Position numbers and translations under genes: made by a program. A model generated the notes under the pieces. The model saw nothing but the letters and a program-made list of their open reading frames with translations, made no database searches and was not told the origin of the DNA. A stretch of 64,000 nucleotides of DNA from Rhodocyclales bacterium (lineage in GTDB: Bacteria > Pseudomonadota > Gammaproteobacteria > Burkholderiales > Rhodocyclaceae). The stretch covers positions 62,001 to 126,000 of the forward strand of contig JAQGMF010000052.1 of NCBI GenBank assembly GCA_028292505.1, read 5' to 3'. Positions 8,833 through 16,936 of the stretch are shown one piece after another (position 1 is the stretch's first letter; each line of letters begins with the position of its first letter).

Positions 8833-8884
8833 CTCAGTTACCTAACTCAGTTACGTAACTGAGTTAGGTAACTGAGTTACGAAG
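8833..8884. repeat. Four-copy 13-bp tandem repeat forming a perfect 44-bp palindrome
   Basis: Starting one base after the barrel stop codon are four 13-base units (8833, 8846, 8859, 8872) of the form CTSAGTTASSTAA, the last one decaying. The first two read CTCAG and the last two CTGAG, so 8833-8876 is a perfect inverted repeat centred between 8854 and 8855. It lies between convergent genes and could act as a hairpin terminator in both directions, although it is AT-rich with no U-run, or as a protein-binding array. Confidence 0.85.
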
Positions 8885-8901
8885 CTGCGCTATGAAACTG
8901 G

Positions 8902-9726
8902 CTACGAGAGGTCGCGACCCTGCGCGTATATCGCATAGTCCTGCGCCTGGGTCTCCGTCAGCGATCCCAGGCCTGTGTGTGTCGCGCGACTGCGCTGCTC
9001 GTATCCCATTTCGATCTGTTCATTGATGGTGTCCCAGATCGGACGCACAAAACGTCGCAGATTCTTGATGATGTCATCGACATTCATCATGGAGGGAACG
9101 CGTGCGCCGCGATGTTCGATGTAGTCCCCCATCGGCGTCAGCTTCACGCCGAGCTTGGAGAAATGATCGACGAGCCGCGTCTCGGTCAGCATGAACAAGG
9201 TCTCAATGCCCTCGCGCTTGGCCAGGGCCACCGTCCCAAGATAAAGCCCGATCGGGATGTACGGGAAGCGTGGATGATCCTGCGAACCGAAATCCGAATC
9301 GGATACGCCGAGGGCCTGACGGTCCTCGCCCTTGCGTCGGCGATAAGCGGAAACCACCGCCAGCCGTGACACTTCGGCAATGCTCTCGCGCGGAAATACG
9401 CGCGTGTCCTTGTTCAGCTTGCCCGCGCAAAACGACTCGAAAGGCAATGGCGCGTCGCGGGCATCGGGGCATGTCAGGACCAGGCGCGTGCAGCCAACGC
9501 GCGCATGCGTTTCGTTTGACGCACGCAGCAGGCAATGCACGGAATGGGCGTCGTAGCTGTCCATTTCGCGTTCGTCGTCGCGCTCAGCCTCGTACTTCAG
9601 GTCATGGCAATAAACGGCGTAGCGGATGGCATAGATGTCGTTCAGTGACTGCTCGTCGAACGCAGGCACTACCTCGAAGTGACGTTTGAAACCTTCGCCG
9701 AGATTGAACTTGTCGAGGGAGAACAT
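8902..9726 (-). CDS. PEP-CTERM/exosortase system-associated acyltransferase (GNAT fold)
   Basis: A 274-residue protein matching the exosortase-associated acyltransferase family (recalled as TIGR03694), related to N-acyl amino acid/homoserine-lactone synthases. Landmarks are IYAIRYAVYCHDLKYE near residue 32, VGCTRLVLTCPD, the E-S-I-A-E-V-S-R-L-A-V segment with the conserved ExSRLAV, YIPIGLYLGTVALAKREGIETLF and the KLGVKLTPMGDYIEHRG hairpin. Family members are found almost only in genomes with exosortase; their acyl donor and acceptor are not established. It is the last gene after two LolC/E-like permeases (31 bases gap), which suggests that its acylated product is the transporter cargo (inference). 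Convergent with the barrel gene. Confidence 0.9.
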   Translation of the reverse strand: MFSLDKFNLGEGFKRHFEVVPAFDEQSLNDIYAIRYAVYCHDLKYEAERDDEREMDSYDAHSVHCLLRASNETHARVGCTRLVLTCPDARDAPLPFESFCAGKLNKDTRVFPRESIAEVSRLAVVSAYRRRKGEDRQALGVSDSDFGSQDHPRFPYIPIGLYLGTVALAKREGIETLFMLTETRLVDHFSKLGVKLTPMGDYIEHRGARVPSMMNVDDIIKNLRRFVRPIWDTINEQIEMGYEQRSRATHTGLGSLTETQAQDYAIYAQGRDLS

Positions 9727-9757
9727 GGTGCCTCCAGAAATGTGTGCTCGCTACAGC

Positions 9758-10972
9758 TTAGATGGCGCGGCGCAAGGCATCAACCAGTGGAATCTTGCAA
9801 CTTCGCAAGGCGGGCGGCACGGAAGCGATGACCGTTGCAATAAAACCGATAAGACCAGACCCGGCAATGCGTATCGGATCGAGGCTTATGTGCGCGGTAT
9901 AGCCCATCTCCGAGCCGGGCACGGGTGGCATCGGTATGCCAATTGCAGAGACGACGAGTGCCAGGACTGAGCCGAGCAGCATGCCGAGCAGCGCACCGAC
10001 GACACCCAGCACAATGGCTTCAGCGAGGATCAGCTGCGTCACTTCGAGATGCCGCGTGCCAAGCGCGCGCATGGTGCCGAACTCGGCGATGCGCTCGAAC
10101 GCCGACATGTTGACGCTATTGGCGACGCTCAGCAGGACCATGCCCAGTACGATGAATTGCAGCACGCCGAATTGGCGTTCATACAAATCCACGGTTTTGG
10201 AATAGAAGTCCGACAGCGTGTACCACTCCCTCACCGCCAATGCGTGCATGGCCGGCAGTTCGCGCAAGCGTCGCGCGGTGATCGCGGTATTGCGTGTCTC
10301 ATCGAGCCGGGCGACCAGCACATTGACGCGATCGGTGGCCAACAGGGACTGCGCGCTCTTCAGCGTGATGCGCACCGCGCGCGCATCGTAGTCTTTCGAG
10401 AAGCTGCGGAATATGCCAATTACATCTAGGTCTTGGGTGTTGAGCGCGCCATCCGGCGTCGACACGACGAGCGTGACCACGTCGCCTTTGTGGAGCCCCA
10501 TCGTGGCCGCCAGGCCTTCACCGACGACAATGCCGTTATCATCTTCATCCTTCAAGTTATTGCCGTCGAGAATGCGGATCTGCTGCCCGAGCTGGCTTTC
10601 TGCATGCGGCTCGATGCCCAGGCCGACGATGGAATAATCACGTCGCCCATTGTTGATGACGCCGGTGAACGCCAGCCTGCCCATCACGTCGCGAACGTGC
10701 GGCACGGCGTAGGCCTGACGTTCGAGCGTCGCCACATCCTTGAGCAGCAATTCGTCCGCCGGCCGATTGCTGCTTTCGAAGAATGCCGTCGTGCCAATCT
10801 GTAGATGGCCCGTCTGCGAGCCGATGAAGGCCTCGCCCAGTTGCGCAATCATGTCCTTCACGAAGCCGCCGGCGAGGATCAGGCTGGCGACGCCGACGAC
10901 GATGGCAAACAACGTCATCGCAGTGCGTGTGCGTTGGCGGGTGAGATTACGGCGAGCCAGTTTCCAGAGCAT
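9758..10972 (-). CDS. ABC transporter permease, LolC/E-MacB (FtsX) type, 1
   Basis: A 404-residue inner-membrane permease with the type VII ABC plan: one N-terminal helix (RTAMTLFAIVVGVASLILAGG, residues 16-36), a periplasmic domain of about 220 residues, then three C-terminal helices starting at FGVLQFIVLGMVLLSVANSVNMS. The FtsX signature EFGTMRALGTRHLEV links helix 2 to the ATPase. C-terminal end VPPALRSCKIPLVDALRRAI is the standard FtsX/MacB tail. The gene lies ten bases after the second permease and upstream of the acyltransferase on the same strand. With that permease and the ATPase at 6635 it would form a LolCDE-like heterodimeric exporter. Confidence 0.92.
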   Translation of the reverse strand: MLWKLARRNLTRQRTRTAMTLFAIVVGVASLILAGGFVKDMIAQLGEAFIGSQTGHLQIGTTAFFESSNRPADELLLKDVATLERQAYAVPHVRDVMGRLAFTGVINNGRRDYSIVGLGIEPHAESQLGQQIRILDGNNLKDEDDNGIVVGEGLAATMGLHKGDVVTLVVSTPDGALNTQDLDVIGIFRSFSKDYDARAVRITLKSAQSLLATDRVNVLVARLDETRNTAITARRLRELPAMHALAVREWYTLSDFYSKTVDLYERQFGVLQFIVLGMVLLSVANSVNMSAFERIAEFGTMRALGTRHLEVTQLILAEAIVLGVVGALLGMLLGSVLALVVSAIGIPMPPVPGSEMGYTAHISLDPIRIAGSGLIGFIATVIASVPPALRSCKIPLVDALRRAI

Positions 10973-10982
10973 GGGCGATCCT

Positions 10983-12230
10983 TCAGCGGCCTTGGCGCAA
11001 CGCGTCGACGATATTCATGCGCGACGCACGCCAGGCTGGCAGCACGCTGGCTACCAGCGTCGTGATGCCCGCCAGCAACAAGGCATCCAGTGCGATCGGC
11101 CACGAGAAGCGTATCTGTCCGACATATCCATGCGCCATGCCCGGTGGGGGTGGCATCGGGATGCCGACATTGGAAATGAGTCGCGCGAGCAGGGCACCGA
11201 CGCACAACCCGAGCGCGCCGCCGACGATGCCGAGCACCACGCCTTCGGTGAGAAACATGCGCAGCACATCCATGCGCGTCGAGCCGAGCGCCAGCGACGT
11301 GCCGATTTCCGAGGTGCGCTCAGCCACGCTCATCGACAGCGTGTTGGTGACGGAAAGTACGATGATCAAGGCGATGATGAAGCGGATGACACCGACTTGT
11401 TTCGAAAACAGCGTCACGGTCTTGCGATAGAAGTCCGCCTGTTCATGCCAGGCGGATATGCTCATGCCCATGTTCTTCAAGTCGGGCTTGAGTGCGGCGA
11501 CGACCTTGTCGGTGTCATCGGTGCGCTGCAGGATACCGACGAAGGTGGTGGCACCATTGGTGCGCACCAGTTGTTGCGCGATGTCGATGGGCAGGCGCAG
11601 AAAGGCATCGTCATAAGCCTTGACGGAAGTCGAGAAGGTGCCGGCAATTACGCATTCGACCGCGTTCTGGCTACCCGTGACCGTCTTGGCAAGCAGCACC
11701 ACGCGATCGCCGGCCTTGGCATCGAGCGCGGTTGCGAGACCTTCGCCCAGCAATACGCTTTTCTCGTCGGCGCGCTGCAGGTTGTGTCCGCTGTGAATAT
11801 CCATGCGGCGGCTGATGGATTCTTCGCGTACCGGGTCGATCCCCTCCCCGAGAAAACCGATGGTCTTGTCGCCCAGCGAGATCAATCCACTCAAAGCAAG
11901 GCGCGGTGTTACCGCGACGATGTCGGGGCGTTGCAGAAGCCTGGTTAGTGCAATGTCATTACGCGGGATCAGAAAGCGGTACGGGTCGGCGCCACCTTTT
12001 TCGCTGTAGCCCGTTCGGCTGATCTGGAAATGGCCGAGCTGCGAATAAATTTGGGAATCGCGCATGGCCAGCAGCACCCAGTCGATGAAGCCAGCAGCCA
12101 GCAAATACGCAACGATGCCGCCGACGATGGTCAGCAGCGCAAGACCGCTGCGCGCCGGGCTACGCCACAAATTGCGCAGCGCGAGTACGCCGTCTTGTTG
12201 CAAGGCTGCGAATGCCAGTTTGAATGCCAT
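10983..12230 (-). CDS. ABC transporter permease, LolC/E-MacB (FtsX) type, 2
   Basis: A 415-residue homologue of the adjacent permease with the same layout: helix at SGLALLTIVGGIVAYLLAAGF, a large periplasmic domain (including GHFQISRTGYSEKGG and GEGLATALDAKAGDRVVLL), three C-terminal helices beginning IRFIIALIIVLSVTNTLSMS, the EIGTSLALGSTRMDV coupling loop and the tail LPAWRASRMNIVDALRQGR. Both permeases share the proline-rich GIPMPPxPG loop between the last helices. The open frame runs to 12374, but ATG 12230 sits behind GGGGA and aligns with the partner's start. First gene of the permease-permease-acyltransferase unit, divergent from thiF. Confidence 0.9.
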   Translation of the reverse strand: MAFKLAFAALQQDGVLALRNLWRSPARSGLALLTIVGGIVAYLLAAGFIDWVLLAMRDSQIYSQLGHFQISRTGYSEKGGADPYRFLIPRNDIALTRLLQRPDIVAVTPRLALSGLISLGDKTIGFLGEGIDPVREESISRRMDIHSGHNLQRADEKSVLLGEGLATALDAKAGDRVVLLAKTVTGSQNAVECVIAGTFSTSVKAYDDAFLRLPIDIAQQLVRTNGATTFVGILQRTDDTDKVVAALKPDLKNMGMSISAWHEQADFYRKTVTLFSKQVGVIRFIIALIIVLSVTNTLSMSVAERTSEIGTSLALGSTRMDVLRMFLTEGVVLGIVGGALGLCVGALLARLISNVGIPMPPPPGMAHGYVGQIRFSWPIALDALLLAGITTLVASVLPAWRASRMNIVDALRQGR

Positions 12231-12383
12231 GCCGTCCCCGCTTGGTGAAGTCCTCATGATAAGGCAGTCGTACTTCGACACGGCCAAAAAAGCTGCCTGC
12301 GCGAGTGTATTCTTGCTGATAATCTCCATGCCAAATCGGAATCCAAATATCCGACACCGGGCGGCAGACAGCAAGGAGCATCC

Positions 12384-13265
12384 ATGTTCGACTACGAGCA
12401 GGCGTTTTCCCGCAACATCGGCTGGGTGACACGCAATGAGCAGGCGCGACTGCGCAAAGTACGTGTTGCCATCGCGGGCCTGGGCGGTGTCGGTGGATCA
12501 CATCTATTGACCCTGGCGCGACTGGGAATCGGCAACTTCACGGTGGCCGATTTCGATGACTTCGACATTGCCAATTTCAACCGCCAGGCCGGTGCGATGG
12601 TCTCCACGCTGAGACGACCCAAGTCCGACGTGCTCGTGGAAATGGCGCGCGACATCAACCCGGAACTCGATATCCGCGTTTTTCCGCAAGGCGTCTCCGC
12701 TGGCAATATGAACGATTTCCTGCGCGACGTAGACATATATGTCGACGGCCTCGATTTCTTTGCCTTCGCTGCAAGACGCAATACATTCGCAGCCTGTCAT
12801 GACAAGGGCATACCGGCTGTGACGGCTGCGCCACTCGGCATGGGTACTGCTGTGCTGAACTTTCTACCGGGCAAGATGAGTTTCGAGGAGTACTTCTGTC
12901 TCGAAGGACATGACGAGAACGAGCAGGCCGTGCGTTTCATGCTGGGTCTGTCGCCAGCGATGTTGCAGCGACCTTATCTCGTCGATAAATCGGCCGTCGA
13001 TTTTCTGGCACGCAAGGGACCTTCGACCATCAATGCCTGTCAGCTGTGCGCCGGCGTGGCGGCGACCGAAGCACTGAAAATATTGTTGGGGCGCGGCCCC
13101 GTTCATGCCGCGCCGCATGGTTTCCAGTTCGACGCTTATCGCAATAAATTCGTGCACACTTGGCGGCCAGGCGGAAATCGCAATCCGCTGCAACAGATCG
13201 GTTTGATGGTTGTACGACGCGTGCTGGCAGGCATGCAGGCACGTAAGGATCGTCAAGATGTATGA
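12384..13265 (+). CDS. ThiF/MoeB/E1-type adenylyltransferase
   Basis: A 293-residue E1-like enzyme. The nucleotide loop AGLGGVGGSHLLTLARLGIG (residues 31-50), the acidic strand VADFDDFDIANFNRQ with the catalytic-type N65-R67, and the DGLDFFAFAARR helix are those of the ThiF fold. Only one CxxC (C219, C222) is present where MoeB/ThiF carry two, so zinc binding is incomplete or different. Such enzymes adenylate a carboxylate, classically the C-terminus of ThiS/MoaD or a peptide; none of those partners is nearby. The stop codon overlaps the next gene (shared ATGTATGA, 13258-13265), implying joint action with the nitroreductase. RBS AAGGAGC at 12373-12379. Confidence 0.88.
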   Translation: MFDYEQAFSRNIGWVTRNEQARLRKVRVAIAGLGGVGGSHLLTLARLGIGNFTVADFDDFDIANFNRQAGAMVSTLRRPKSDVLVEMARDINPELDIRVFPQGVSAGNMNDFLRDVDIYVDGLDFFAFAARRNTFAACHDKGIPAVTAAPLGMGTAVLNFLPGKMSFEEYFCLEGHDENEQAVRFMLGLSPAMLQRPYLVDKSAVDFLARKGPSTINACQLCAGVAATEALKILLGRGPVHAAPHGFQFDAYRNKFVHTWRPGGNRNPLQQIGLMVVRRVLAGMQARKDRQDV

Positions 13266-14328
13266 CACGCTGATGCAGATTCTCGAGCTCGCGCGTTGGG
13301 CGCCAAGTGGCGACAACACACAGCCCTGGCGTTTCGAGATCGTCGCTGACGATCATCTGGTCGTGCATGGTCATGACACGCGCGATCACGTGCTGTACGA
13401 CTTTCATGGGCATCCCAGTCATATTGCACACGGTGCGCTACTTGAAACGATCCGTCTTGCCGGGACACGATTCGGACTCATTGCTAGATGGACACGACGC
13501 CCGGAGCAGGACGAACGTTTTCCGGTTTATGACATTCATCTAACGGCCGAGCCCGATGTAACAGAGGATCCGCTGGTTGCTGTGATTGCTGTCCGCACAG
13601 TGCAGCGACGCGCGATGCGCCTTGCGCCATTGAAACCGGAGGACAAGCTTGCCCTGGAAGAAGTCTTGCCTGCAGCGTGGCATATCGATTGGTATCCGTC
13701 GACGTCCCAGCGTTTTGATCTGGCACGACTGCTCTTTCGCAATGCCGACATACGACTGCGTACCCCAGAGGCATATCCTGTTCATAAATCGGTCATTGAA
13801 TGGGGGGTGAAATTCAGCGAGGACAGGATTCCTGAACAGGCAGTCGGCGTGGATCCCATGACGGCAAGATTGATGCGCTGGGTCATGCAAAGCTGGCCAC
13901 GCGTCAAATTCTTTAACCGCTACCTGTTCGGCACGTGGATTCCGCGGATACAGCTGGATTTTTTGCCCGCTGTTTTTTGTAGCGCTCATGCGATCCTGCG
14001 TGCCCCCCGAGCTTTGGTTACCGTAGATGATTTCGTGGAGGCAGGCGGCGTCATCCAGCGTTTTTGGCTCACCTGTGCACGCAACGACATTCAGCTTCAA
14101 CCGGCTATGACACCGCTGATTTTTTCGTGGTACGTGGCCGCGGAGGAACGCTTCACGTCTGACAACGCTTGTTGGGAAGAAGCGCGCGAATTGGCGGCCT
14201 TGCTGTCGAAGAAACTTGGCCCGGCACATTTGCCGAGGGCGGCCTTCTGGGCGAGAGTCGGTTACTCCCAGCCGGCACGATCCCGGTCCCTGAGGCTGCC
14301 CCTAAAGCGCTTGTTCAAGAGCCCGTAG
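13258..14328 (+). CDS. Nitroreductase family protein coupled to thiF
   Basis: A 356-residue flavoprotein candidate. The N-terminus LMQILELARWAPSGDNTQPWRFEI is the FMN-binding opening of nitroreductases (R13, S17, N20, W23 region). The middle is longer than the 200-residue stand-alone enzymes, with a second subdomain (about 130-330) bearing RALVTVDDFVEAGGVIQRFWLTC, the usual late FMN/dimer helix. The family reduces nitro groups or quinones, but SagB-like members oxidise azolines in peptide natural products beside ThiF-type proteins; which applies is unknown. It starts within the thiF stop region and ends just before a strong terminator, so thiF and this gene form a two-gene operon. Confidence 0.82.
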   Translation: MYDTLMQILELARWAPSGDNTQPWRFEIVADDHLVVHGHDTRDHVLYDFHGHPSHIAHGALLETIRLAGTRFGLIARWTRRPEQDERFPVYDIHLTAEPDVTEDPLVAVIAVRTVQRRAMRLAPLKPEDKLALEEVLPAAWHIDWYPSTSQRFDLARLLFRNADIRLRTPEAYPVHKSVIEWGVKFSEDRIPEQAVGVDPMTARLMRWVMQSWPRVKFFNRYLFGTWIPRIQLDFLPAVFCSAHAILRAPRALVTVDDFVEAGGVIQRFWLTCARNDIQLQPAMTPLIFSWYVAAEERFTSDNACWEEARELAALLSKKLGPAHLPRAAFWARVGYSQPARSRSLRLPLKRLFKSP

Positions 14329-14356
14329 AAAGCAGCAGGGAAAAGGCGGACGAAAA

Positions 14357-14380
14357 AAAGGCCCGACGAATCGGGCCTTT
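14357..14380. terminator. Bidirectional rho-independent terminator
   Basis: A ten-base perfect stem AAAGGCCCGA / TCGGGCCTTT with a CGAA tetraloop between two convergent genes. Read on the minus strand it ends in seven or more Ts after the stem; on the plus strand in CTTTTC. It should end both the thiF-nitroreductase transcript and the PEP-CTERM transcript. Confidence 0.92.
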
Positions 14381-14399
14381 CTTTTCAAACACGATCCTA

Positions 14400-15164
14400 T
14401 TACTGGACCTTGCGACGACGCGACAGACCCAGACCCAGCAGTGCAATACCAGCCAGACCCAGAGCGCTCGGCTCAGGAATCTCGAAACGATATTGACCGT
14501 TGTTGGAAATGATCAGCGTGCCAGCAGGATCAGGGAATGCGCCGTATGTGCCGGCATAGTCAGTCGCCAGCAAGGTCACCAGCGATGACGGCGGATGGGC
14601 CACAACCGATGCATTGGTGGTCACGAAACCGAAGGTCAAACCTTCCGCGACTTTGGCGGACAGATCGTGGCCCGTGCTGTCGAAGAAGTAGCCGCTGGTC
14701 AGGTTGGTAGCCGTGAAGATCAGCGTGAAGATGCCGTTGGGCACGCCGGTCGCATCGATTTGGCCAAAGCCCGAGTCGAGCGTAAACGTTGCAATGGCGG
14801 GGCCGCCCAGATTCAGCGATAGAGTGCCGCCCGGAGCGAAATTCAGCGCGCCGCCCAAGGTGCCGGTGCCGGTGCCGGCGAAGCTGGCATTGATTGTGGT
14901 GCCAAGGGGGGTGAAGCTGTCAGCCGTGCTGGCGGTAAAAAGGCCGACTTCCTTGAAGGACAGCGAAGAGCCGCTGATGGTGTTATTGACGAGCGAGGAG
15001 CCAACCAGATCGACCCACTCAGACACGGTGGTGATCGTACCGCCGGCAGCCGAACCGTTGCTGTCGAACTTCCAGTCGTTGAGGAATGCGGCCTGGGCTG
15101 GCGCCGCAAATGCCGCAGCGACAAATGTCGATACGGCGACAAGCTTTTTAAGATGCGTATTCAT
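14400..15164 (-). CDS. PEP-CTERM sorting domain protein
   Basis: A 254-residue exported protein, the exosortase substrate class. Residues 1-25 form a Sec signal peptide cut after AQA. The C-terminus is a canonical PEP-CTERM tail: IPEPSALGLAGIALLGLGLSRRRK, that is PEP motif, one hydrophobic helix, then an arginine cluster. The mature body is rich in Thr, Ser, Gly and Asn with no cysteine, as in many surface or matrix proteins of this class; GTGTGTLGG is a small low-complexity patch. A similarity to flocculation-associated PepA-type proteins is possible but unproven. ATG 15164 has AGGAG six bases upstream. It is preceded by a -24/-12 promoter and followed by a strong terminator, so it is monocistronic. 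Confidence 0.93.
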   Translation of the reverse strand: MNTHLKKLVAVSTFVAAAFAAPAQAAFLNDWKFDSNGSAAGGTITTVSEWVDLVGSSLVNNTISGSSLSFKEVGLFTASTADSFTPLGTTINASFAGTGTGTLGGALNFAPGGTLSLNLGGPAIATFTLDSGFGQIDATGVPNGIFTLIFTATNLTSGYFFDSTGHDLSAKVAEGLTFGFVTTNASVVAHPPSSLVTLLATDYAGTYGAFPDPAGTLIISNNGQYRFEIPEPSALGLAGIALLGLGLSRRRKVQ

Positions 15165-15214
15165 GAAACTCTCCTGAGGTTACGGGGCCAGTAAGACCTC
15201 CTTGGTCGTCATAA

Positions 15215-15230
15215 AGCATTACCTGTGCCA
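15215..15230 (-). promoter_or_regulatory. Sigma-54 (-24/-12) promoter of the PEP-CTERM gene
   Basis: On the minus strand the bases read TGGCACAGGTAATGCT. This has the TGGCAC -24 block intact, GG and GC separated by exactly ten bases, and ATGCT in place of TTGCT. Transcription would start near 15203, giving a leader of about 40 bases to the ATG. Sigma-54 plus the PrsK/PrsR pair has been reported to drive PEP-CTERM genes in related floc-forming bacteria (established knowledge, from memory). Confidence 0.7.
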
Positions 15231-15613
15231 GTTATTGTGATATATCATAAGTTGCTGTATATATTGCGAAATATAGTCTGTCTTGGTGCTGGGGAAAACC
15301 GGATTTTAGAGAGCTGTCAAAAATATCGACATTGGGATTGGATTAGCAAGAAAGGTGAGGCTTTTCCGTGCCTAAATGTCCGGGCCGGCCGTATTCTCCG
15401 TAGCAGATAGGGCTTTCGCTACCGTGTCATTGACTTGTTGTTTATCTTGGCAGCCAACAAAATAGCGTAGCCTCTTAGAGGGTCACGATCAGTGCGGCAG
15501 CGTTCTCATACTTGCTTTTTTATGGTGTGGACGAGAGCGTACCTTGCAGGATGTGCGACTATAGTATGACTAATGGGTAGGCCGGCTGGCGCAATGCCAT
15601 CGCAACAGGGGGC
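15231..15613. other. Intergenic stretch without a gene
   Basis: About 380 bases, visibly AT-richer than its surroundings, between the PEP-CTERM promoter and the next acyltransferase. No reading frame here has a credible start or family. There are small dyads at about 15350-15425 (AGGC...GCCT, a GGCCGGCC core at 15383-15390, GTAGC...GCTAC at 15400-15422) that could be a structured leader or leftover sequence. No clear promoter for the downstream gene was found. Confidence 0.5.
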
Positions 15614-16930
15614 GTGAAATTCGTGATAAAGAAACGCATCGGTCGGTTCTTTCGCTTTGTTGCGCGTGCCGTCACCATTGTGATGCCGCGTCGTATCAAA
15701 TTCGCCGCGTACCGCAATCTGGTCAAATGCGATGCGGCGCCTTCTCCCAAATTGATCCTCAAGCTGGCGGAGACGAAGGAAGAGCTGGAGGCTTGTTTTA
15801 AGCTGCTGCATGACGCATATGTACGCGTGGGCTTCATGAAGCCTGACGATTCAGGCATGCGCATCACGATTTACCACGCCTTGCCAACGACCACGACGCT
15901 CTTGGCGAAATATGACGATCGCATCGTCGGAACCTTGTCGCTGATCCGGGAGAGCCCCTTGGGATTTCCCCTGCAGAAGATTTTCGATATCGAGGCGATC
16001 AGGCGCGCTGGTGGCAACATTGCTGAAGTGTCGGCGCTTGCAGTGGATCGAAGATTTCAGGCCACGGGCGGGATGATTCTGTTCCCGCTCATGAAATTCA
16101 TGTACGAATATGCCACCAAGTTCTTCGACACCCGTCATCTGGTCATTGCCGTCAATCCACGGCATATCGGGCTGTATGAATCGCTGCTGTTTTTCAAGCG
16201 CCTGAAGCAGAACCCGGTGGATCACTACGATTTCGTCAATGGCGCCCCTGCCGTGGGGGCGCATCTGGACTTGTCACCGGCGGCGGAAATATACCGTAAG
16301 CATTACGATCACAAGATACCCGAGAAAAATCTGTATCGGTACTTTACCGCGCTGCGGATGCCCAATATCGTCTTTCCGGACAAGCGTTTCTTCACGACAA
16401 ATGATCCTGTCATGACGCCGGACCTGATCAATTATTTCTTCAATCTGCGTACGAGGGTATTTCAAAAGTTGAGCGATCGTGAAAAGCAGCAGTTACATGC
16501 TATCTACGATTTGCCTGCCTACAAGGCTTATTTGCCACGCGTCATACTTGATGAGAAGAAAGTAGGAAGGCGCCAGCACCAACGCTTTTCCGTGATGTGC
16601 CCGGCAGCGCTCACGATTGATGATGGCAGCGGGACGCAATTTCCAGTCATGGTCATCGAATGTTCAATGACAGGTTTTCGGGCTCGTTCGGAGGGGGATT
16701 TGCCTGTCGGTTCGCATGGAGACATGCAGATCAACCTGGGCCAGCAGGACCACAGCCACATGCGGGTTTCCGTGGTGCGGGGCGGTGTGTCCGATCCACA
16801 TATATTCGTATTTCATATCGACGAACCGGATGTGGTGTGGCAGAAGTTCGTCAACGTGCTGCGCATGGCAAGCACCCATAGCGATTTGAGCGCAGCTACC
16901 CAGTTCTGGGACAAGTCTCAACCGATGTAA
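15614..16930 (+). CDS. FeeM-type N-acyl amino acid synthase-like acyltransferase fused to PilZ
   Basis: A 438-residue two-part protein. Residues about 48-250 are a GNAT/FeeM-like acyltransferase domain (LAETKEELEACFKLLHDAYVRVG start, TLSLIRESPLGFPL, AEVSALAVDRRFQ core, VIAVNPRHIGLYESLLFF). Residues about 315-420 are a PilZ domain: RQHQR (320-324) matches RxxxR, and ECSMTGF (349-355) stands for (D/N)xSxxG with E for D/N. FeeM-like enzymes join acyl groups from ACP to amino acids; PilZ binds c-di-GMP, so acylation may be gated by that messenger (inference). The annotated GTG 15614 has AGGGGG only two bases away; GTG 15623 has better spacing and may be the true start. Convergent with another FeeM-type gene. 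Confidence 0.82.
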   Translation: MKFVIKKRIGRFFRFVARAVTIVMPRRIKFAAYRNLVKCDAAPSPKLILKLAETKEELEACFKLLHDAYVRVGFMKPDDSGMRITIYHALPTTTTLLAKYDDRIVGTLSLIRESPLGFPLQKIFDIEAIRRAGGNIAEVSALAVDRRFQATGGMILFPLMKFMYEYATKFFDTRHLVIAVNPRHIGLYESLLFFKRLKQNPVDHYDFVNGAPAVGAHLDLSPAAEIYRKHYDHKIPEKNLYRYFTALRMPNIVFPDKRFFTTNDPVMTPDLINYFFNLRTRVFQKLSDREKQQLHAIYDLPAYKAYLPRVILDEKKVGRRQHQRFSVMCPAALTIDDGSGTQFPVMVIECSMTGFRARSEGDLPVGSHGDMQINLGQQDHSHMRVSVVRGGVSDPHIFVFHIDEPDVVWQKFVNVLRMASTHSDLSAATQFWDKSQPM

Positions 16931-16936
16931 GCACTC

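Noticed and set aside
10740..11948. 402-codon plus-strand frame
   Set aside because: Antisense to both permease genes; composition unlike a real protein.
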